NCBI RefSeq assembly: GCF_000607165.1
Contig: NZ_JFZG01000005.1
Coordinates: 62,001-126,000, forward strand
Source: Ralstonia pickettii
Lineage (GTDB): Bacteria; Pseudomonadota; Gammaproteobacteria; Burkholderiales; Burkholderiaceae
DNA: 64,000 bases
Direction: 5' to 3'
Below are positions 27,530-36,530 of this stretch, piece by piece. Below the pieces are notes generated by a model, which saw nothing but the letters and a program-made list of their open reading frames with translations, did no database searches and was not told the DNA's origin. Each line of letters starts with the position of its first letter. The first letter of the stretch is position 1. The translations under genes were made by a program, and so were the position numbers.

Positions 27530-28467
27530 GTTCCGGGCTCAAGCGGCGCGCGGTCGTTTTCGCGTATCACAACGTCGGCGTACGCTGCCTGCGCGTGCTG
27601 GCTGCGCGTGGCATTCAGGTCGAACTCGTTGTCACGCACGAGGACAACGTCGCCGAGAACATCTGGTTCGGCAGCGTGCGTGCCACCGCACAGGAACTCG
27701 GTATCCCGTACATCACGCCGGATAATGCAAACGGTGAAGACCTGCACGCCCGCATTGCAACCATTGCGCCGGACTTCATCTTTTCGTTCTATTACCGGCA
27801 CATGATCCCGATGCACCTGTTGAGCCTCGCCAAATTCGGCGCGTTCAACATGCACGGTTCACTGTTGCCCAAGTACCGCGGCCGCGTGCCCATCAACTGG
27901 GCGGTGCTGCACGGCGAGACCGAAACCGGCGCCACCCTGCACGAAATGGTCGAAAAGCCGGATGCCGGTTACATCGTCGACCAGACCATCGTGCCGATCC
28001 TGCCGGACGACACCTCGCACGAAGTGTTCGAAAAGGCCACCGTGGCGGCCGAGCAAACCCTATGGCGCGCGCTTCCCGCGATGATTGCCGGGCACATTCC
28101 GCAGCACCCCAACGTGCTGGCCAACGGCAGCTATTTCGGTGGCCGCAAGCCCGAAGACGGCCGCATCGACTGGTCCAAGCCGGCCCAGCAGGTCTATAAC
28201 CTGATCCGTGCCGTGGCGCCGCCCTACCCCGGTGCCTTTACGGACGCCGGCAGCGAACGCTACGTTGTCGCGCGAGCCCGCTTGGCGCATCAAACCTTTA
28301 CGAATTTGCCGCCGGGCTTGCACGTCGTGGATAATGCGATGTTCGGCGTGTGCGGCGATGGGGGAGCCATCGCCATCCACGAGCTCTGGCGTGTCGAGCC
28401 CCAAGCTGCCAGCGGAACGTCTGTCGTGACCGCGCAGCAGCTCGCCAGCCAGCTCGCCCTCTCCTGA
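27526..28467 (+). CDS. UDP-Ara4N formyltransferase (ArnA N-terminal activity as a separate protein)
   Basis: 313 aa, methionyl-tRNA-formyltransferase fold. The catalytic signature is FNMHGSLLPKYRG (Asn108, His110), with Asp146 further on and the C-terminal OB-like domain after about residue 200. In E. coli this activity is the N-terminal half of bifunctional ArnA; here it is a free-standing gene. It N-formylates UDP-Ara4N with 10-formyl-THF. The start overlaps the arnC stop by four bases. Confidence 0.91.
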   Translation: MSSGLKRRAVVFAYHNVGVRCLRVLAARGIQVELVVTHEDNVAENIWFGSVRATAQELGIPYITPDNANGEDLHARIATIAPDFIFSFYYRHMIPMHLLSLAKFGAFNMHGSLLPKYRGRVPINWAVLHGETETGATLHEMVEKPDAGYIVDQTIVPILPDDTSHEVFEKATVAAEQTLWRALPAMIAGHIPQHPNVLANGSYFGGRKPEDGRIDWSKPAQQVYNLIRAVAPPYPGAFTDAGSERYVVARARLAHQTFTNLPPGLHVVDNAMFGVCGDGGAIAIHELWRVEPQAASGTSVVTAQQLASQLALS

Positions 28468-28483
28468 TCTTGAGTTTGCCTTC

Positions 28484-29542
28484 ATGAAAAAAGTACTGAT
28501 CCTCGGCGTCAACGGCTTCATCGGCCACCACCTGTCCAAGCGCATCCTGGAGACCACCGATTGGGAGGTCTATGGCATGGACATGCAGACCGAGCGTCTG
28601 GGCGACCTGGTCAACCACCCGCGCATGCACTTCTTTGAGGGTGACATCACCATCAACAAGGAATGGGTCGAGTATCACGTGAAGAAGTGCGACGTGATCC
28701 TGCCGCTGGTGGCCATCGCCACGCCGTCGACCTACGTCAAAGACCCGCTGCGCGTGTTCGAGCTGGACTTTGAAGCCAACCTGCCGATCGTTCGCTCGGC
28801 TGCCAAGTACGGCAAGCACCTGGTCTTCCCGTCGACCTCCGAGGTCTACGGCATGTGCGGCGATTCGGAATTCGATCCGGAAGCCTCGTCGCTGATCTAC
28901 GGCCCGATCAACAAGCCGCGCTGGATCTACGCATGCTCGAAGCAATTGATGGACCGCGTGATCTGGGGTTACGGCATGGAAGGGCTGAACTTCACGCTGT
29001 TCCGTCCGTTCAACTGGATCGGCCCGGGCCTCGACTCGATCTACACCCCGAAGGAAGGTTCGTCGCGCGTTGTGACGCAGTTCCTCGGCCACATCGTGCG
29101 CGGCGAGAACATCAAGCTCGTCGACGGCGGCAGCCAGAAGCGCGCCTTCACGTATATCGATGACGGCATCGACGCGCTGGTGCGCATTATTGCCAACAAG
29201 GACGGCGTGGCCTCGGGCAAGATCTACAACATCGGCAACCCGTCGAACAACTACTCGGTGCGCGAGCTGGCCAACATGATGTTGGAACAAGCCGCCAAGA
29301 TCGACGAGTACAAGGACACTGCCAAGCAGGTCCAACTGGTGGAAACGACGTCTGGCGCCTACTACGGCGCCGGCTATCAGGACGTGCAGAACCGCGTGCC
29401 GAAGATCGCCAACACCATGGAAGACCTCGGCTGGAAGCCGACCACCGTGATGAAGGACGCGCTGGCGAATATCTTCGAAGCGTATCGCACGCACGTGGCT
29501 GAAGCCCGCAGCCTGGTCGAAGACGGCAACGGTAACAAGTAA
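28484..29542 (+). CDS. UDP-glucuronate decarboxylase (ArnA C-terminal activity as a separate protein)
   Basis: 352 aa SDR-family enzyme. The NAD-binding loop is GVNGFIGHHL, the catalytic Ser/Thr lie in FPSTSEVYGM, and YACSKQ holds the Tyr-x3-Lys pair. RPFNWIGPGLDSIYTPKEG and RAFTYIDDGIDAL are ArnA-specific. It oxidatively decarboxylates UDP-glucuronate to the 4-keto-pentose used by ArnB. It lies 16 bp after the formyltransferase gene. No ugd gene is present in the window, so UDP-glucuronate must be made elsewhere. Confidence 0.93.
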   Translation: MKKVLILGVNGFIGHHLSKRILETTDWEVYGMDMQTERLGDLVNHPRMHFFEGDITINKEWVEYHVKKCDVILPLVAIATPSTYVKDPLRVFELDFEANLPIVRSAAKYGKHLVFPSTSEVYGMCGDSEFDPEASSLIYGPINKPRWIYACSKQLMDRVIWGYGMEGLNFTLFRPFNWIGPGLDSIYTPKEGSSRVVTQFLGHIVRGENIKLVDGGSQKRAFTYIDDGIDALVRIIANKDGVASGKIYNIGNPSNNYSVRELANMMLEQAAKIDEYKDTAKQVQLVETTSGAYYGAGYQDVQNRVPKIANTMEDLGWKPTTVMKDALANIFEAYRTHVAEARSLVEDGNGNK

Positions 29543-29565
29543 AAGCAACACCCCCGCGCAGGTTC

Positions 29566-30459
29566 ATGGCTCTCATCGTCCTCAAGATTGACGTCGACAC
29601 CCTGCGCGGCACCCGCGAGGGTGTGCCCAACCTCGCGCGCATGCTGCGCGAGCACGAGGCGGGCGCGACCTTCCTCTTCAGCCTCGGCCCGGATCACACC
29701 GGCTGGGCGCTGCGCCGGGCCTTTCGCCCCGGCTTCCTCAAAAAGGTTTCCCGCACCTCAGTCGTCGAGCACTACGGCTTTCGTACGCTGATGTACGGCG
29801 TGCTGCTGCCCGGCCCCGATATCGGCCGCAAAGCCGCAGCCGAAATGCGCGCCATCGCCGAGGCAGGCTTCGAAACCGGCATCCACACCTGGGACCACGT
29901 GCTCTGGCAAGACAATGTCCGCCAGCGCGATGCCGGCTGGACCGCCCGCCAAATGACTGCCGCCCACGCGCGCTTCGTCCAGGTATTCGGCAAGCCACCC
30001 GTGACGCACGGCGCCGCCGGCTGGCAGATGAACGACCACGCGTTCCGCCAGATTGACAACTGGGGCATGGCCTACGCCTCCGATGGCCGGGGCACGCATC
30101 CGTACATCCCGAGCGTTGATGGCAAAGCGCTGAACCACGTGCAATTGCCGACCACGCTACCCACACTGGACGAGCTGATCGGCGTGGAAGACATCACCCT
30201 CGACAACGTCGCCTGGCACATCCTGAAGATGACCGAGTCCGACCGCGACCAGGTATTTACCTTGCATGCAGAACTTGAAGGGCAGAAACTCGCCCCGATC
30301 TTCCGCGAGTTGCTGCGAGGCTGGCGCGCGCAAGGCCATCGACTAGGGTCGATGGGCGATTACTACGCGACGCTCGATCGCAGTACCCTGCCCGTGCAGC
30401 CCGTCACATGGGGCGAAGTTGCCGGCCGCAGCGGCAGCCTGATCGTTCAGCCGGCCTGA
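29566..30459 (+). CDS. arnD: 4-deoxy-4-formamido-L-arabinose-phosphoundecaprenol deformylase ArnD
   Basis: 297 aa NodB-type polysaccharide deacetylase. The metal-site residues lie in LKIDVDTLRGTREGVPNL and GIHTWDHVLWQD, and HTGWALRRAFRPGFLKKV is typical of ArnD. It removes the formyl group so that Ara4N can be flipped and used by ArnT. It is the last recognisable arn gene, 23 bp after the decarboxylase; the 96-bp gap before bcp shows no terminator. Confidence 0.93.
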   Translation: MALIVLKIDVDTLRGTREGVPNLARMLREHEAGATFLFSLGPDHTGWALRRAFRPGFLKKVSRTSVVEHYGFRTLMYGVLLPGPDIGRKAAAEMRAIAEAGFETGIHTWDHVLWQDNVRQRDAGWTARQMTAAHARFVQVFGKPPVTHGAAGWQMNDHAFRQIDNWGMAYASDGRGTHPYIPSVDGKALNHVQLPTTLPTLDELIGVEDITLDNVAWHILKMTESDRDQVFTLHAELEGQKLAPIFRELLRGWRAQGHRLGSMGDYYATLDRSTLPVQPVTWGEVAGRSGSLIVQPA

Positions 30460-30555
30460 TCTTTCCGATCTCCGGTTTGGCGACGGGCGCGGTATCTCAG
30501 ATTTGCCCGTCTACGAGCTTCCCGTCTCTCTCCTCGCGGTTTTCCGGAACACACC

Positions 30556-31020
30556 ATGCCCGTCACGATCGACCAGCCTCTTCCCGATTTCTCCGCACCG
30601 GCAACCAGCGGCATCACGTTCTCGCCTGCATCGCAGCGCGGCAAGATCGTCGTGCTGTATTTCTATCCGAAGGACAACACGCCTGGCTGCACCACCGAGG
30701 CAATGAACTTCCGCGATCAATACGACGCCTTTGAAGCCGCCGGCGCCGTGGTGTTCGGCATCTCGCGCGACAGCCTGAAATCGCACGAAAACTTCAAGGC
30801 GAAACTGGAGATGCCGTTCGAGCTGATCTCCGACGCCGACGAAGCCGTCTGCAACATCTTTGACACGATCAAGATGAAGAAGATGTACGGCAAGGACGTA
30901 CGCGGCATTGAGCGCAGCACATTCCTGATCGACAGCAAGGGCGTGCTGCGCAAGGAATGGCGCGGCGTGAAAGTGCCCAACCATGTGGATGAGGTTCTCG
31001 CGGCGGCGCGTGCGCTGTAA
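30556..31020 (+). CDS. bcp: Bcp/PrxQ-type thiol peroxidase
   Basis: 154 aa peroxiredoxin. The peroxidatic Cys45 lies in NTPGCTTEA. The resolving Cys found five residues later in E. coli Bcp is Met50 here. The only other cysteine is Cys99 (DEAVCNIF), which could serve as an alternative partner, or the enzyme may work as a 1-Cys form. It reduces organic hydroperoxides in the cytoplasm with thioredoxin or another thiol. It lies downstream of arnD on the same strand. Confidence 0.93.
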   Translation: MPVTIDQPLPDFSAPATSGITFSPASQRGKIVVLYFYPKDNTPGCTTEAMNFRDQYDAFEAAGAVVFGISRDSLKSHENFKAKLEMPFELISDADEAVCNIFDTIKMKKMYGKDVRGIERSTFLIDSKGVLRKEWRGVKVPNHVDEVLAAARAL

Positions 31021-31487
31021 CTGCACGTAGAACCAACCCGTCGGGAAAACGCCGTGCGAAGCATCCTGGCGCTTGCTTTTCCGTCGATTTCGCATCGTCA
31101 GTTGTGACCAGTTTGCGACGCACCACACGTCACATGGGACAGATTGCAAATCACAAAAGCTTCCGATACAGTCGGAACCGATGAGTACAAAATCCGGATG
31201 CCATTCCGATAGCCCACGACGGTACCGGCGGCCAAGTTGGTCTGATACCGCTTCTGCGTTTTTCCCGGCAAGCAGGCTGGGCAGAACGTCCGAATCGTGC
31301 AGCTTGTCGTGGCGTTCACCTAGGCCGCCCAACCTCCCGCAGGTCATGGCGGCTTTTTTGTGGCCGTCGTTCGCGCATCAAACGCTGCGGCGCGCCCATC
31401 CGTTTTACCGCGTTTTCCGCCAGCACCGCCTCGCCATGTGCGCGGACGGTGTTTCGTCGTTGTTCCACCCAGAGAGGTAATCGAAGC
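31021..31487 (+). other. Long non-coding leader region before phoH
   Basis: 467 bp without a credible gene; the open frame across it has no codon bias. It contains a good sigma-70-like promoter at 31144-31172, so phoH would carry an untranslated leader of about 310 bases. I see no recognisable riboswitch. Confidence 0.55.
31144..31172 (+). promoter_or_regulatory. Candidate sigma-70 promoter for phoH
   Basis: TTGCAA, 17-bp spacer, TACAGT on the plus strand, about 316 bases upstream of the phoH start. Confidence 0.45.
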
Positions 31488-33215
31488 ATGCCGCTGCCGA
31501 CCATGCCCACCCAGCCAGCCCAATTGCTTGACCCGGCTGAATTCAAGCCTTTCGGCAAAGCCGGAAAGCCGAAGGCGGGTCAGGAACCTCGAAAACCGGT
31601 GCCAGCGCTCGAGCGCGAGGCGTTGTCAGAAACCGGTCGTGCGCAACCTAAACGCACTGCAGCCAGCACGGCCCGCGCCCGCTCGGGCGAAGCGTCCCCC
31701 ATGGCAAAAGAGGCCTCACGCGAACACGCCGGCATCCTCGCCAAGGCTGTCGATAAGGTGAGCGCGACCGGCAAATCGACCGAAACCGCTGCCCGTCGCC
31801 GCGACCGCCGCGATGAAGGCCCCGCCAAGCTGTTCGTGCTCGACACCAACGTCCTGATGCACGATCCGACATCGCTCTTCCGTTTTGAAGAACACGACGT
31901 CTATCTGCCGATGATGACGTTGGAAGAGCTGGACAATCACAAGAAGGGCATGAGCGAAGTCGCGCGCAATGCCCGTACGGTCAGCCGCACGCTCGACCAG
32001 CTCGTGGCTGGCACCGATGGCGTCATGGACGACGGCCTGCCGCTCGCCAAGCTCGGCAACCGCGATGCGCAGGGGCGCCTGTTCTTCCAGACGCGTCTGA
32101 ACGACATCAAGCTGCCCGATGGCCTGCCGCAGGGCAAAGCGGACAACCAGATCCTTGGTGTGGTGGCCGCATTGCAGCAGCAACGTCCGGACCGATCGGT
32201 CGTGCTGGTGTCCAAAGACATCAACATGCGGATCAAGGCACGCGCCCTCGGCCTGCCGGCGGAGGACTACTTCAACGATCGCGTACTGGAAGACACCGAC
32301 CTGCTCTACAGCGGCATCATGGCGCTGCCGACGGACTTCTGGCAGAAGCACGGCAAGAACATCGAGAGCTGGCAGGACCCCAAGACGGGCACGACGTTCT
32401 ACCGCTTGTCCGGACCGCTGGTGCCGTCGTTCCTGGTCAACCAGTTTGTCTTCCTGGAGCCGAATGACGGCAGCCTGCCGTTGTATGCGCAGGTCAAGGA
32501 GCTGAACGGCAAAACCGCTGTGCTGCAGACGCTCAAGGACTACACGCACCAGAAGAACAACGTCTGGGGCGTGACAGCGCGCAACCGCGAGCAGAACTTC
32601 GCGTTGAACCTGCTAATGCACCCGGAAGTCGACTTCGTTTCGCTGCTCGGTCAGGCCGGCACGGGCAAGACGCTGCTGGCACTTGCGGCGGGCCTTGAGC
32701 AAGTGCTGGATCAGAAGCTCTACAACGAGATCATCATCACGCGCGCCACGGTGCCCGTGGGTGAAGACATCGGCTTCCTGCCCGGCACGGAAGAAGAAAA
32801 GATGCAGCCGTGGATGGGCGCTTTCGACGACAACCTCGAAGTGCTGCAAAAATCCGATGACAATGCCGGTGAATGGGGCCGCGCGGCCACGCAGGAGCTG
32901 ATCCGCTCACGCATCAAGGTCAAGAGCATGAACTTCATGCGCGGCCGCACCTTCGTCAACAAGTTCCTGATCATCGACGAGGCGCAAAACCTGACACCCA
33001 AGCAGATGAAGACGCTGGTCACGCGTGCGGGTCCGGGTACCAAGATCGTCTGCCTGGGGAACATCGCGCAGATCGACACGCCATATCTGACGGAAGGTTC
33101 GTCGGGTCTGACTTATGTGGTGGATCGCTTCAAGGGATGGAGCCATAGCGGACACATCACGCTAGCGCGCGGCGAGCGCTCGCGGCTTGCAGATCACGCC
33201 TCGGACGTGTTGTAA
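31488..33215 (+). CDS. PIN-PhoH fusion protein (PhoH-family ATPase)
   Basis: 575 aa. A basic, low-complexity N-terminus (to about residue 110) is followed by a PIN nuclease domain beginning KLFVLDTNVLMHDPTSL, whose acidic residues fit the metal site, and then a C-terminal PhoH ATPase with Walker A GQAGTGKTLLALAAG and Walker B FLIIDEAQNL. PIN-PhoH proteins couple an RNA helicase-like motor to an RNase. The start at 31488 has GAGAGG upstream; the ORF could begin 13 codons earlier. It ends just before a strong terminator. Confidence 0.92.
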   Translation: MPLPTMPTQPAQLLDPAEFKPFGKAGKPKAGQEPRKPVPALEREALSETGRAQPKRTAASTARARSGEASPMAKEASREHAGILAKAVDKVSATGKSTETAARRRDRRDEGPAKLFVLDTNVLMHDPTSLFRFEEHDVYLPMMTLEELDNHKKGMSEVARNARTVSRTLDQLVAGTDGVMDDGLPLAKLGNRDAQGRLFFQTRLNDIKLPDGLPQGKADNQILGVVAALQQQRPDRSVVLVSKDINMRIKARALGLPAEDYFNDRVLEDTDLLYSGIMALPTDFWQKHGKNIESWQDPKTGTTFYRLSGPLVPSFLVNQFVFLEPNDGSLPLYAQVKELNGKTAVLQTLKDYTHQKNNVWGVTARNREQNFALNLLMHPEVDFVSLLGQAGTGKTLLALAAGLEQVLDQKLYNEIIITRATVPVGEDIGFLPGTEEEKMQPWMGAFDDNLEVLQKSDDNAGEWGRAATQELIRSRIKVKSMNFMRGRTFVNKFLIIDEAQNLTPKQMKTLVTRAGPGTKIVCLGNIAQIDTPYLTEGSSGLTYVVDRFKGWSHSGHITLARGERSRLADHASDVL

Positions 33216-33262
33216 AAATCACTCGGGGACATATTTGTCTGCCGCCAACCGTTGTGCCATCA

Positions 33263-33290
33263 GGCCACGCAATTGCGTGGCCTTTTTTTT
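33263..33290 (+). terminator. Intrinsic terminator after phoH
   Basis: An 8-bp perfect stem GGCCACGC/GCGTGGCC with an AATT loop is followed by eight T. Confidence 0.93.
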
Positions 33291-33330
33291 GCTGCTTGTC
33301 GGGCACCTCTCTTTTTCCCGATGGAGGCCA

Positions 33331-33759
33331 ATGATGCCCATGCAGCAAAACCTGCAGACCCGATCGCGTTTGACCCTGACGTCGGCCGCGCTGGCGATGA
33401 TGCTGTCCGCCGGCGCCTCCATTGCACTCGCCGACAACCTCACGCCAAAGACCGCCGGCCAGATCAGCTACATCTGCGGCGGCGTTGCACAGGACGAGCA
33501 ACAGGCGCTGAACAGCGAAGCGCACAACTACAACCTGTCTCTGCTGTTCACGCAAGGCGCGCGCGGCGAGTATCTGGCCGACGTCGACGTACAACTCACG
33601 CGACACGGCAAGGAGGTCGCAAGCTTTCACGCCGATGGCCCGCGTTGCCTGATCAAGGCCCCACCGGCCAGCTATAACGTCATCGCCACATACCAGGGCG
33701 CCACCAAGCGCGCAACGGTGCAGACCGGCAGCAGGCGCAGCGTCCAACTGCGCTGGTAA
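33331..33759 (+). CDS. Small secreted protein of unknown function (possible carboxypeptidase-regulatory-like fold)
   Basis: 142 aa from the ATG at 33331, which has GGAGG 7 bases upstream. There is a clear signal peptide (LTLTSAALAMMLSAGASIALA, cleavage near residue 34). The mature part contains ICGGVAQDEQQAL and a beta-rich segment (VDVQLTRHGKEVASFHADG, then ASYNVIATYQGATKRATVQTG) resembling a carboxypeptidase-regulatory or transthyretin-like domain. Two cysteines (in YICGG and RCLIK) could form a disulfide in the periplasm. I cannot name a function. It is flanked by the phoH terminator and the NlpC/P60 gene. Confidence 0.7.
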   Translation: MMPMQQNLQTRSRLTLTSAALAMMLSAGASIALADNLTPKTAGQISYICGGVAQDEQQALNSEAHNYNLSLLFTQGARGEYLADVDVQLTRHGKEVASFHADGPRCLIKAPPASYNVIATYQGATKRATVQTGSRRSVQLRW

Positions 33760-33900
33760 AACTGCCTGCAAAACGCGACGCCATCAGGGCAAAATCCGCA
33801 GACCCGCGCCCCGCTTGGCGTTGCGCCTCGCCAACACGCAGTTTGGCTTTCTGACGCGGCGCGCATAGCATGCTTGCTATCCGGACTCTCCTGATGGCGC

Positions 33901-34650
33901 ATGCTCACGCAGCACAGCTTTCCCCACGGAAACACGCGACTGGCGGGCGCCGCCCTGCTGGCGCTGGTGTGCCTGCTGTCTGCCTGCTCGTCAACACCGA
34001 CCCGCTCCACCGCCTCGCGCGACGCGGGCCTGCGCACACGCGGCACCCCGATCCACGATCCGAGCGCCGGTCTGGAGGAAATCTCCATCGAGGCGATGGC
34101 GCTGGTCGGCACGCCCTACCGCTACGGCGGCAATACGCCCGACAGCGGATTTGATTGCAGCGGGCTTGTGCGCTACGTCGTGCAGCGCGCTGCTTCCGTG
34201 AACCTGCCCCGCACCGCCGCCGAAATGGGCCGCCGAGGCTCCTCGCTGGATCGTCGCGACGTTGCATCGGGCGACCTCGTCTTCTTCAACACGACCGGCC
34301 AGCCAAATTCACACGTGGGCATCTATGTGGGCCAGAACCGGTTTGTCCATGCACCGGCCACGGGCGGCACGGTACGCCTGGAAGACATGACCAAGTCTTA
34401 CTGGGCAAGCCGCTACATGGGCGCGCGCCGTGTCGTGGCCGTGAGCAATCTGCCCGATGCACCAGCACCGACCGTCGCACCGATGACTCCGGCGCCTGCC
34501 AGCCCTGCCCGTCGGATCGATGATGATCCGCTGGGTACCCTCGCCCGCGCACGCGATGTTCAGGCCGATAACCTGATGTCGACGCGCGTACCGCCTGCTT
34601 CGATCCCGCCAGCCGACGATGACCCTATTGCGCGCTTCGCCACGCAATAA
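33901..34650 (+). CDS. NlpC/P60-family peptidoglycan endopeptidase, lipoprotein
   Basis: 249 aa. The lipobox LLSAC predicts lipidation at Cys29. The NlpC/P60 domain (about 60-165) has the catalytic Cys86 (GFDCSGLV), His138 (SHVGIYVG) and a third polar residue His150 (FVHAP). A proline/alanine-rich C-terminal tail follows to residue 249. These enzymes cut D-Glu/meso-DAP bonds in the cell wall. It ends at a terminator shared with the convergent pit operon. Confidence 0.92.
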   Translation: MLTQHSFPHGNTRLAGAALLALVCLLSACSSTPTRSTASRDAGLRTRGTPIHDPSAGLEEISIEAMALVGTPYRYGGNTPDSGFDCSGLVRYVVQRAASVNLPRTAAEMGRRGSSLDRRDVASGDLVFFNTTGQPNSHVGIYVGQNRFVHAPATGGTVRLEDMTKSYWASRYMGARRVVAVSNLPDAPAPTVAPMTPAPASPARRIDDDPLGTLARARDVQADNLMSTRVPPASIPPADDDPIARFATQ

Positions 34651-34671
34651 CGCATCGCTCGCCCCCAATGC

Positions 34672-34705
34672 AAAACGCCCACCGGTTTGGTGGGCGTTTC
34701 GTTTT
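34672..34705. terminator. Bidirectional terminator between the NlpC/P60 gene and pit
   Basis: An 11-bp stem AAACGCCCACC/GGTGGGCGTTT (34673-34683 with 34689-34699) and a 5-base loop, with T-rich sequence on the plus side and an A-rich upstream flank giving T on the minus side. It sits between two convergent genes. Confidence 0.85.
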
Positions 34706-34728
34706 TCCGGAGACGATCTGCGATCGCC

Positions 34729-35739
34729 TTACAGCACGTGTCGTCCGATCCACCAGGCAATGGCTGCCATGAACGCTGATGCGGGAATCGTCAAAACCCA
34801 CGCCCAGACGATGTTGCCCGCCACACCCCAACGCACTGCAGAGGCCTTCTGCGCCGCCCCCACACCGACGATGGCGCCGGTGATGGTATGCGTCGTCGAC
34901 ACTGGCACACCCAACGCCGATGCCAAGAACAGCGTCATGGCCCCACCGGTTTCAGCGCAGAAACCGCCGACCGGCTTGAGCTTGGTGATCTTCTGGCCCA
35001 TCGTGCGCACGATCCGCCAGCCGCCCAGCAACGTACCCAAACCGATCGCCACATAGCAACAGACGATGACCCAGATCGGCGGTTCAGTTGCAGTGGCCGA
35101 TGCGTAGCCGCCCGCAATCAGCAGCATCCAAATGATGCCGATCGTCTTCTGTGCATCGTTGCCGCCGTGGCCCAGGCTGTACAGCGACGCCGAGAACAGT
35201 TGCAAGCGCCGGAACCATCGGTCCACCTTGGATGGCGGCGTTCGGAAGAACAGCCAAGACACTGCCACCATCAGCAGCGAGCCGAGAATAAAACCCAGCA
35301 ACGGCGAAATCAGGATGAACGCCACCGTCTTGAGCAATCCACTGGCCACCAGCGAGCCCGTACCCGACTTGGCCACAGCCGCGCCCACCAAACCGCCGAT
35401 CAGCGCGTGCGACGAGCTGGACGGAATGCCGTAGTACCACGTGATGATGTTCCACGCGATGGCGCCGACCAACGCCCCAAAGATGACGTAATGATCAACG
35501 ATGGACGGATCAATCGTGTCGCGCCCCACCGTAGTTGCCACCTTGAGGTGGAAGATGAAAATGGCGATCACGTTGCAGGCTGCAGCCATCGCCACCGCCT
35601 GCTGCGGCTTGAGCACGCCGGTCGACACCACCGTCGCAATGGAGTTGGCCGCGTCGTGGAAGCCATTCATGAAGTCGAACACGATGGCCAGCGCCACCAG
35701 CAGAACGACCACCCAGAGACTGATCTGAAGCGTATGCAT
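34729..35739 (-). CDS. pit: Low-affinity inorganic phosphate transporter Pit
   Basis: 336 aa, about ten membrane helices. The two PHO4/PiT signature segments are FDFMNGFHDAANSIATVVSTG near the N-terminus and LGHGGNDAQKTIGII in the second half. It carries metal-phosphate with protons across the inner membrane. It is 15 bp downstream of the PhoU-like gene, a standard pair in proteobacteria. Confidence 0.95.
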   Translation of the reverse strand: MHTLQISLWVVVLLVALAIVFDFMNGFHDAANSIATVVSTGVLKPQQAVAMAAACNVIAIFIFHLKVATTVGRDTIDPSIVDHYVIFGALVGAIAWNIITWYYGIPSSSSHALIGGLVGAAVAKSGTGSLVASGLLKTVAFILISPLLGFILGSLLMVAVSWLFFRTPPSKVDRWFRRLQLFSASLYSLGHGGNDAQKTIGIIWMLLIAGGYASATATEPPIWVIVCCYVAIGLGTLLGGWRIVRTMGQKITKLKPVGGFCAETGGAMTLFLASALGVPVSTTHTITGAIVGVGAAQKASAVRWGVAGNIVWAWVLTIPASAFMAAIAWWIGRHVL

Positions 35740-35754
35740 GAGGGCGTCGTCTCG

Positions 35755-36381
35755 TCAGGCGTTTTCGAGCACGATGCCTTCGATGATGTTGGCAACATCC
35801 TCGCAACGGTCGGTGACACTCTCCAGTTGCTCGTAAATCGCCTTCAGCTTGATCAGCAGCTTGATGTCGCTTTCGGTGCGGAACAGCTTGGCCATGGCGG
35901 CGCGCATCACGCGATCGGCTTCCGACTCAAGACGATCGATCTCCTGAGCGATGGAGAGGATCTGGCGGCCGTTGTTCATGTCGTTGAGCAGAGCCACGGC
36001 CTTGCGGACTTCTTCGCAGCAAGCCACGCAAATCATCGCGAGCTGACGCGATTCGTCCGTGACATTGGTCACGTCGTACAACGAGATGGTGAGCGACACG
36101 TCTTCCATCAGGTCGAGGATGTCGTCCATCGTCGTGATCAGCTTGTGGATCTCGTCGCGGTCGAGCGGGGTGATGAAGGTCTTGTGCAGCAGCTCGATCG
36201 TGTCATGCGTGATGCGATCGGCTTTCTTTTCAAAGTTCTGCACATTGCGTGCATGCATTTCGGCATTGGGTAAGTCATTGACCAGTTCCTTGAGTGCATG
36301 GGCCGCCTTGACGGCGCACTCGGCGTGCTGGTTGAAGTACTCAAAAAACTTGCCTTCGGTGGGCATGAAGCGACCGAACAT
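35755..36381 (-). CDS. DUF47 (PhoU-like) Pit accessory protein
   Basis: 208 aa from the ATG at 36381 (MFGRFMPTEGKFFEYFNQHAE). It is all-helical with PhoU-like repeats; ITHDTIELLHKTFITPLDRDEIHKLITTMDDILD is the DUF47 core, with acidic metal-binding positions. These proteins modulate Pit transport. It is cotranscribed with pit (15 bp). Confidence 0.93.
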   Translation of the reverse strand: MFGRFMPTEGKFFEYFNQHAECAVKAAHALKELVNDLPNAEMHARNVQNFEKKADRITHDTIELLHKTFITPLDRDEIHKLITTMDDILDLMEDVSLTISLYDVTNVTDESRQLAMICVACCEEVRKAVALLNDMNNGRQILSIAQEIDRLESEADRVMRAAMAKLFRTESDIKLLIKLKAIYEQLESVTDRCEDVANIIEGIVLENA

Positions 36382-36530
36382 GATGATCCTTGGGAACGGA
36401 AAAAAGCAGGAGTCGTAAAAACAACGCCGGACGGGATCACCGCCGGCGCTGTCATTAAAACGCAATATTTTACCGGAACCAGCCTCGCGACATGCGTGGC
36501 ACGTTGTGGCGGGCCGACACGAACTACACG

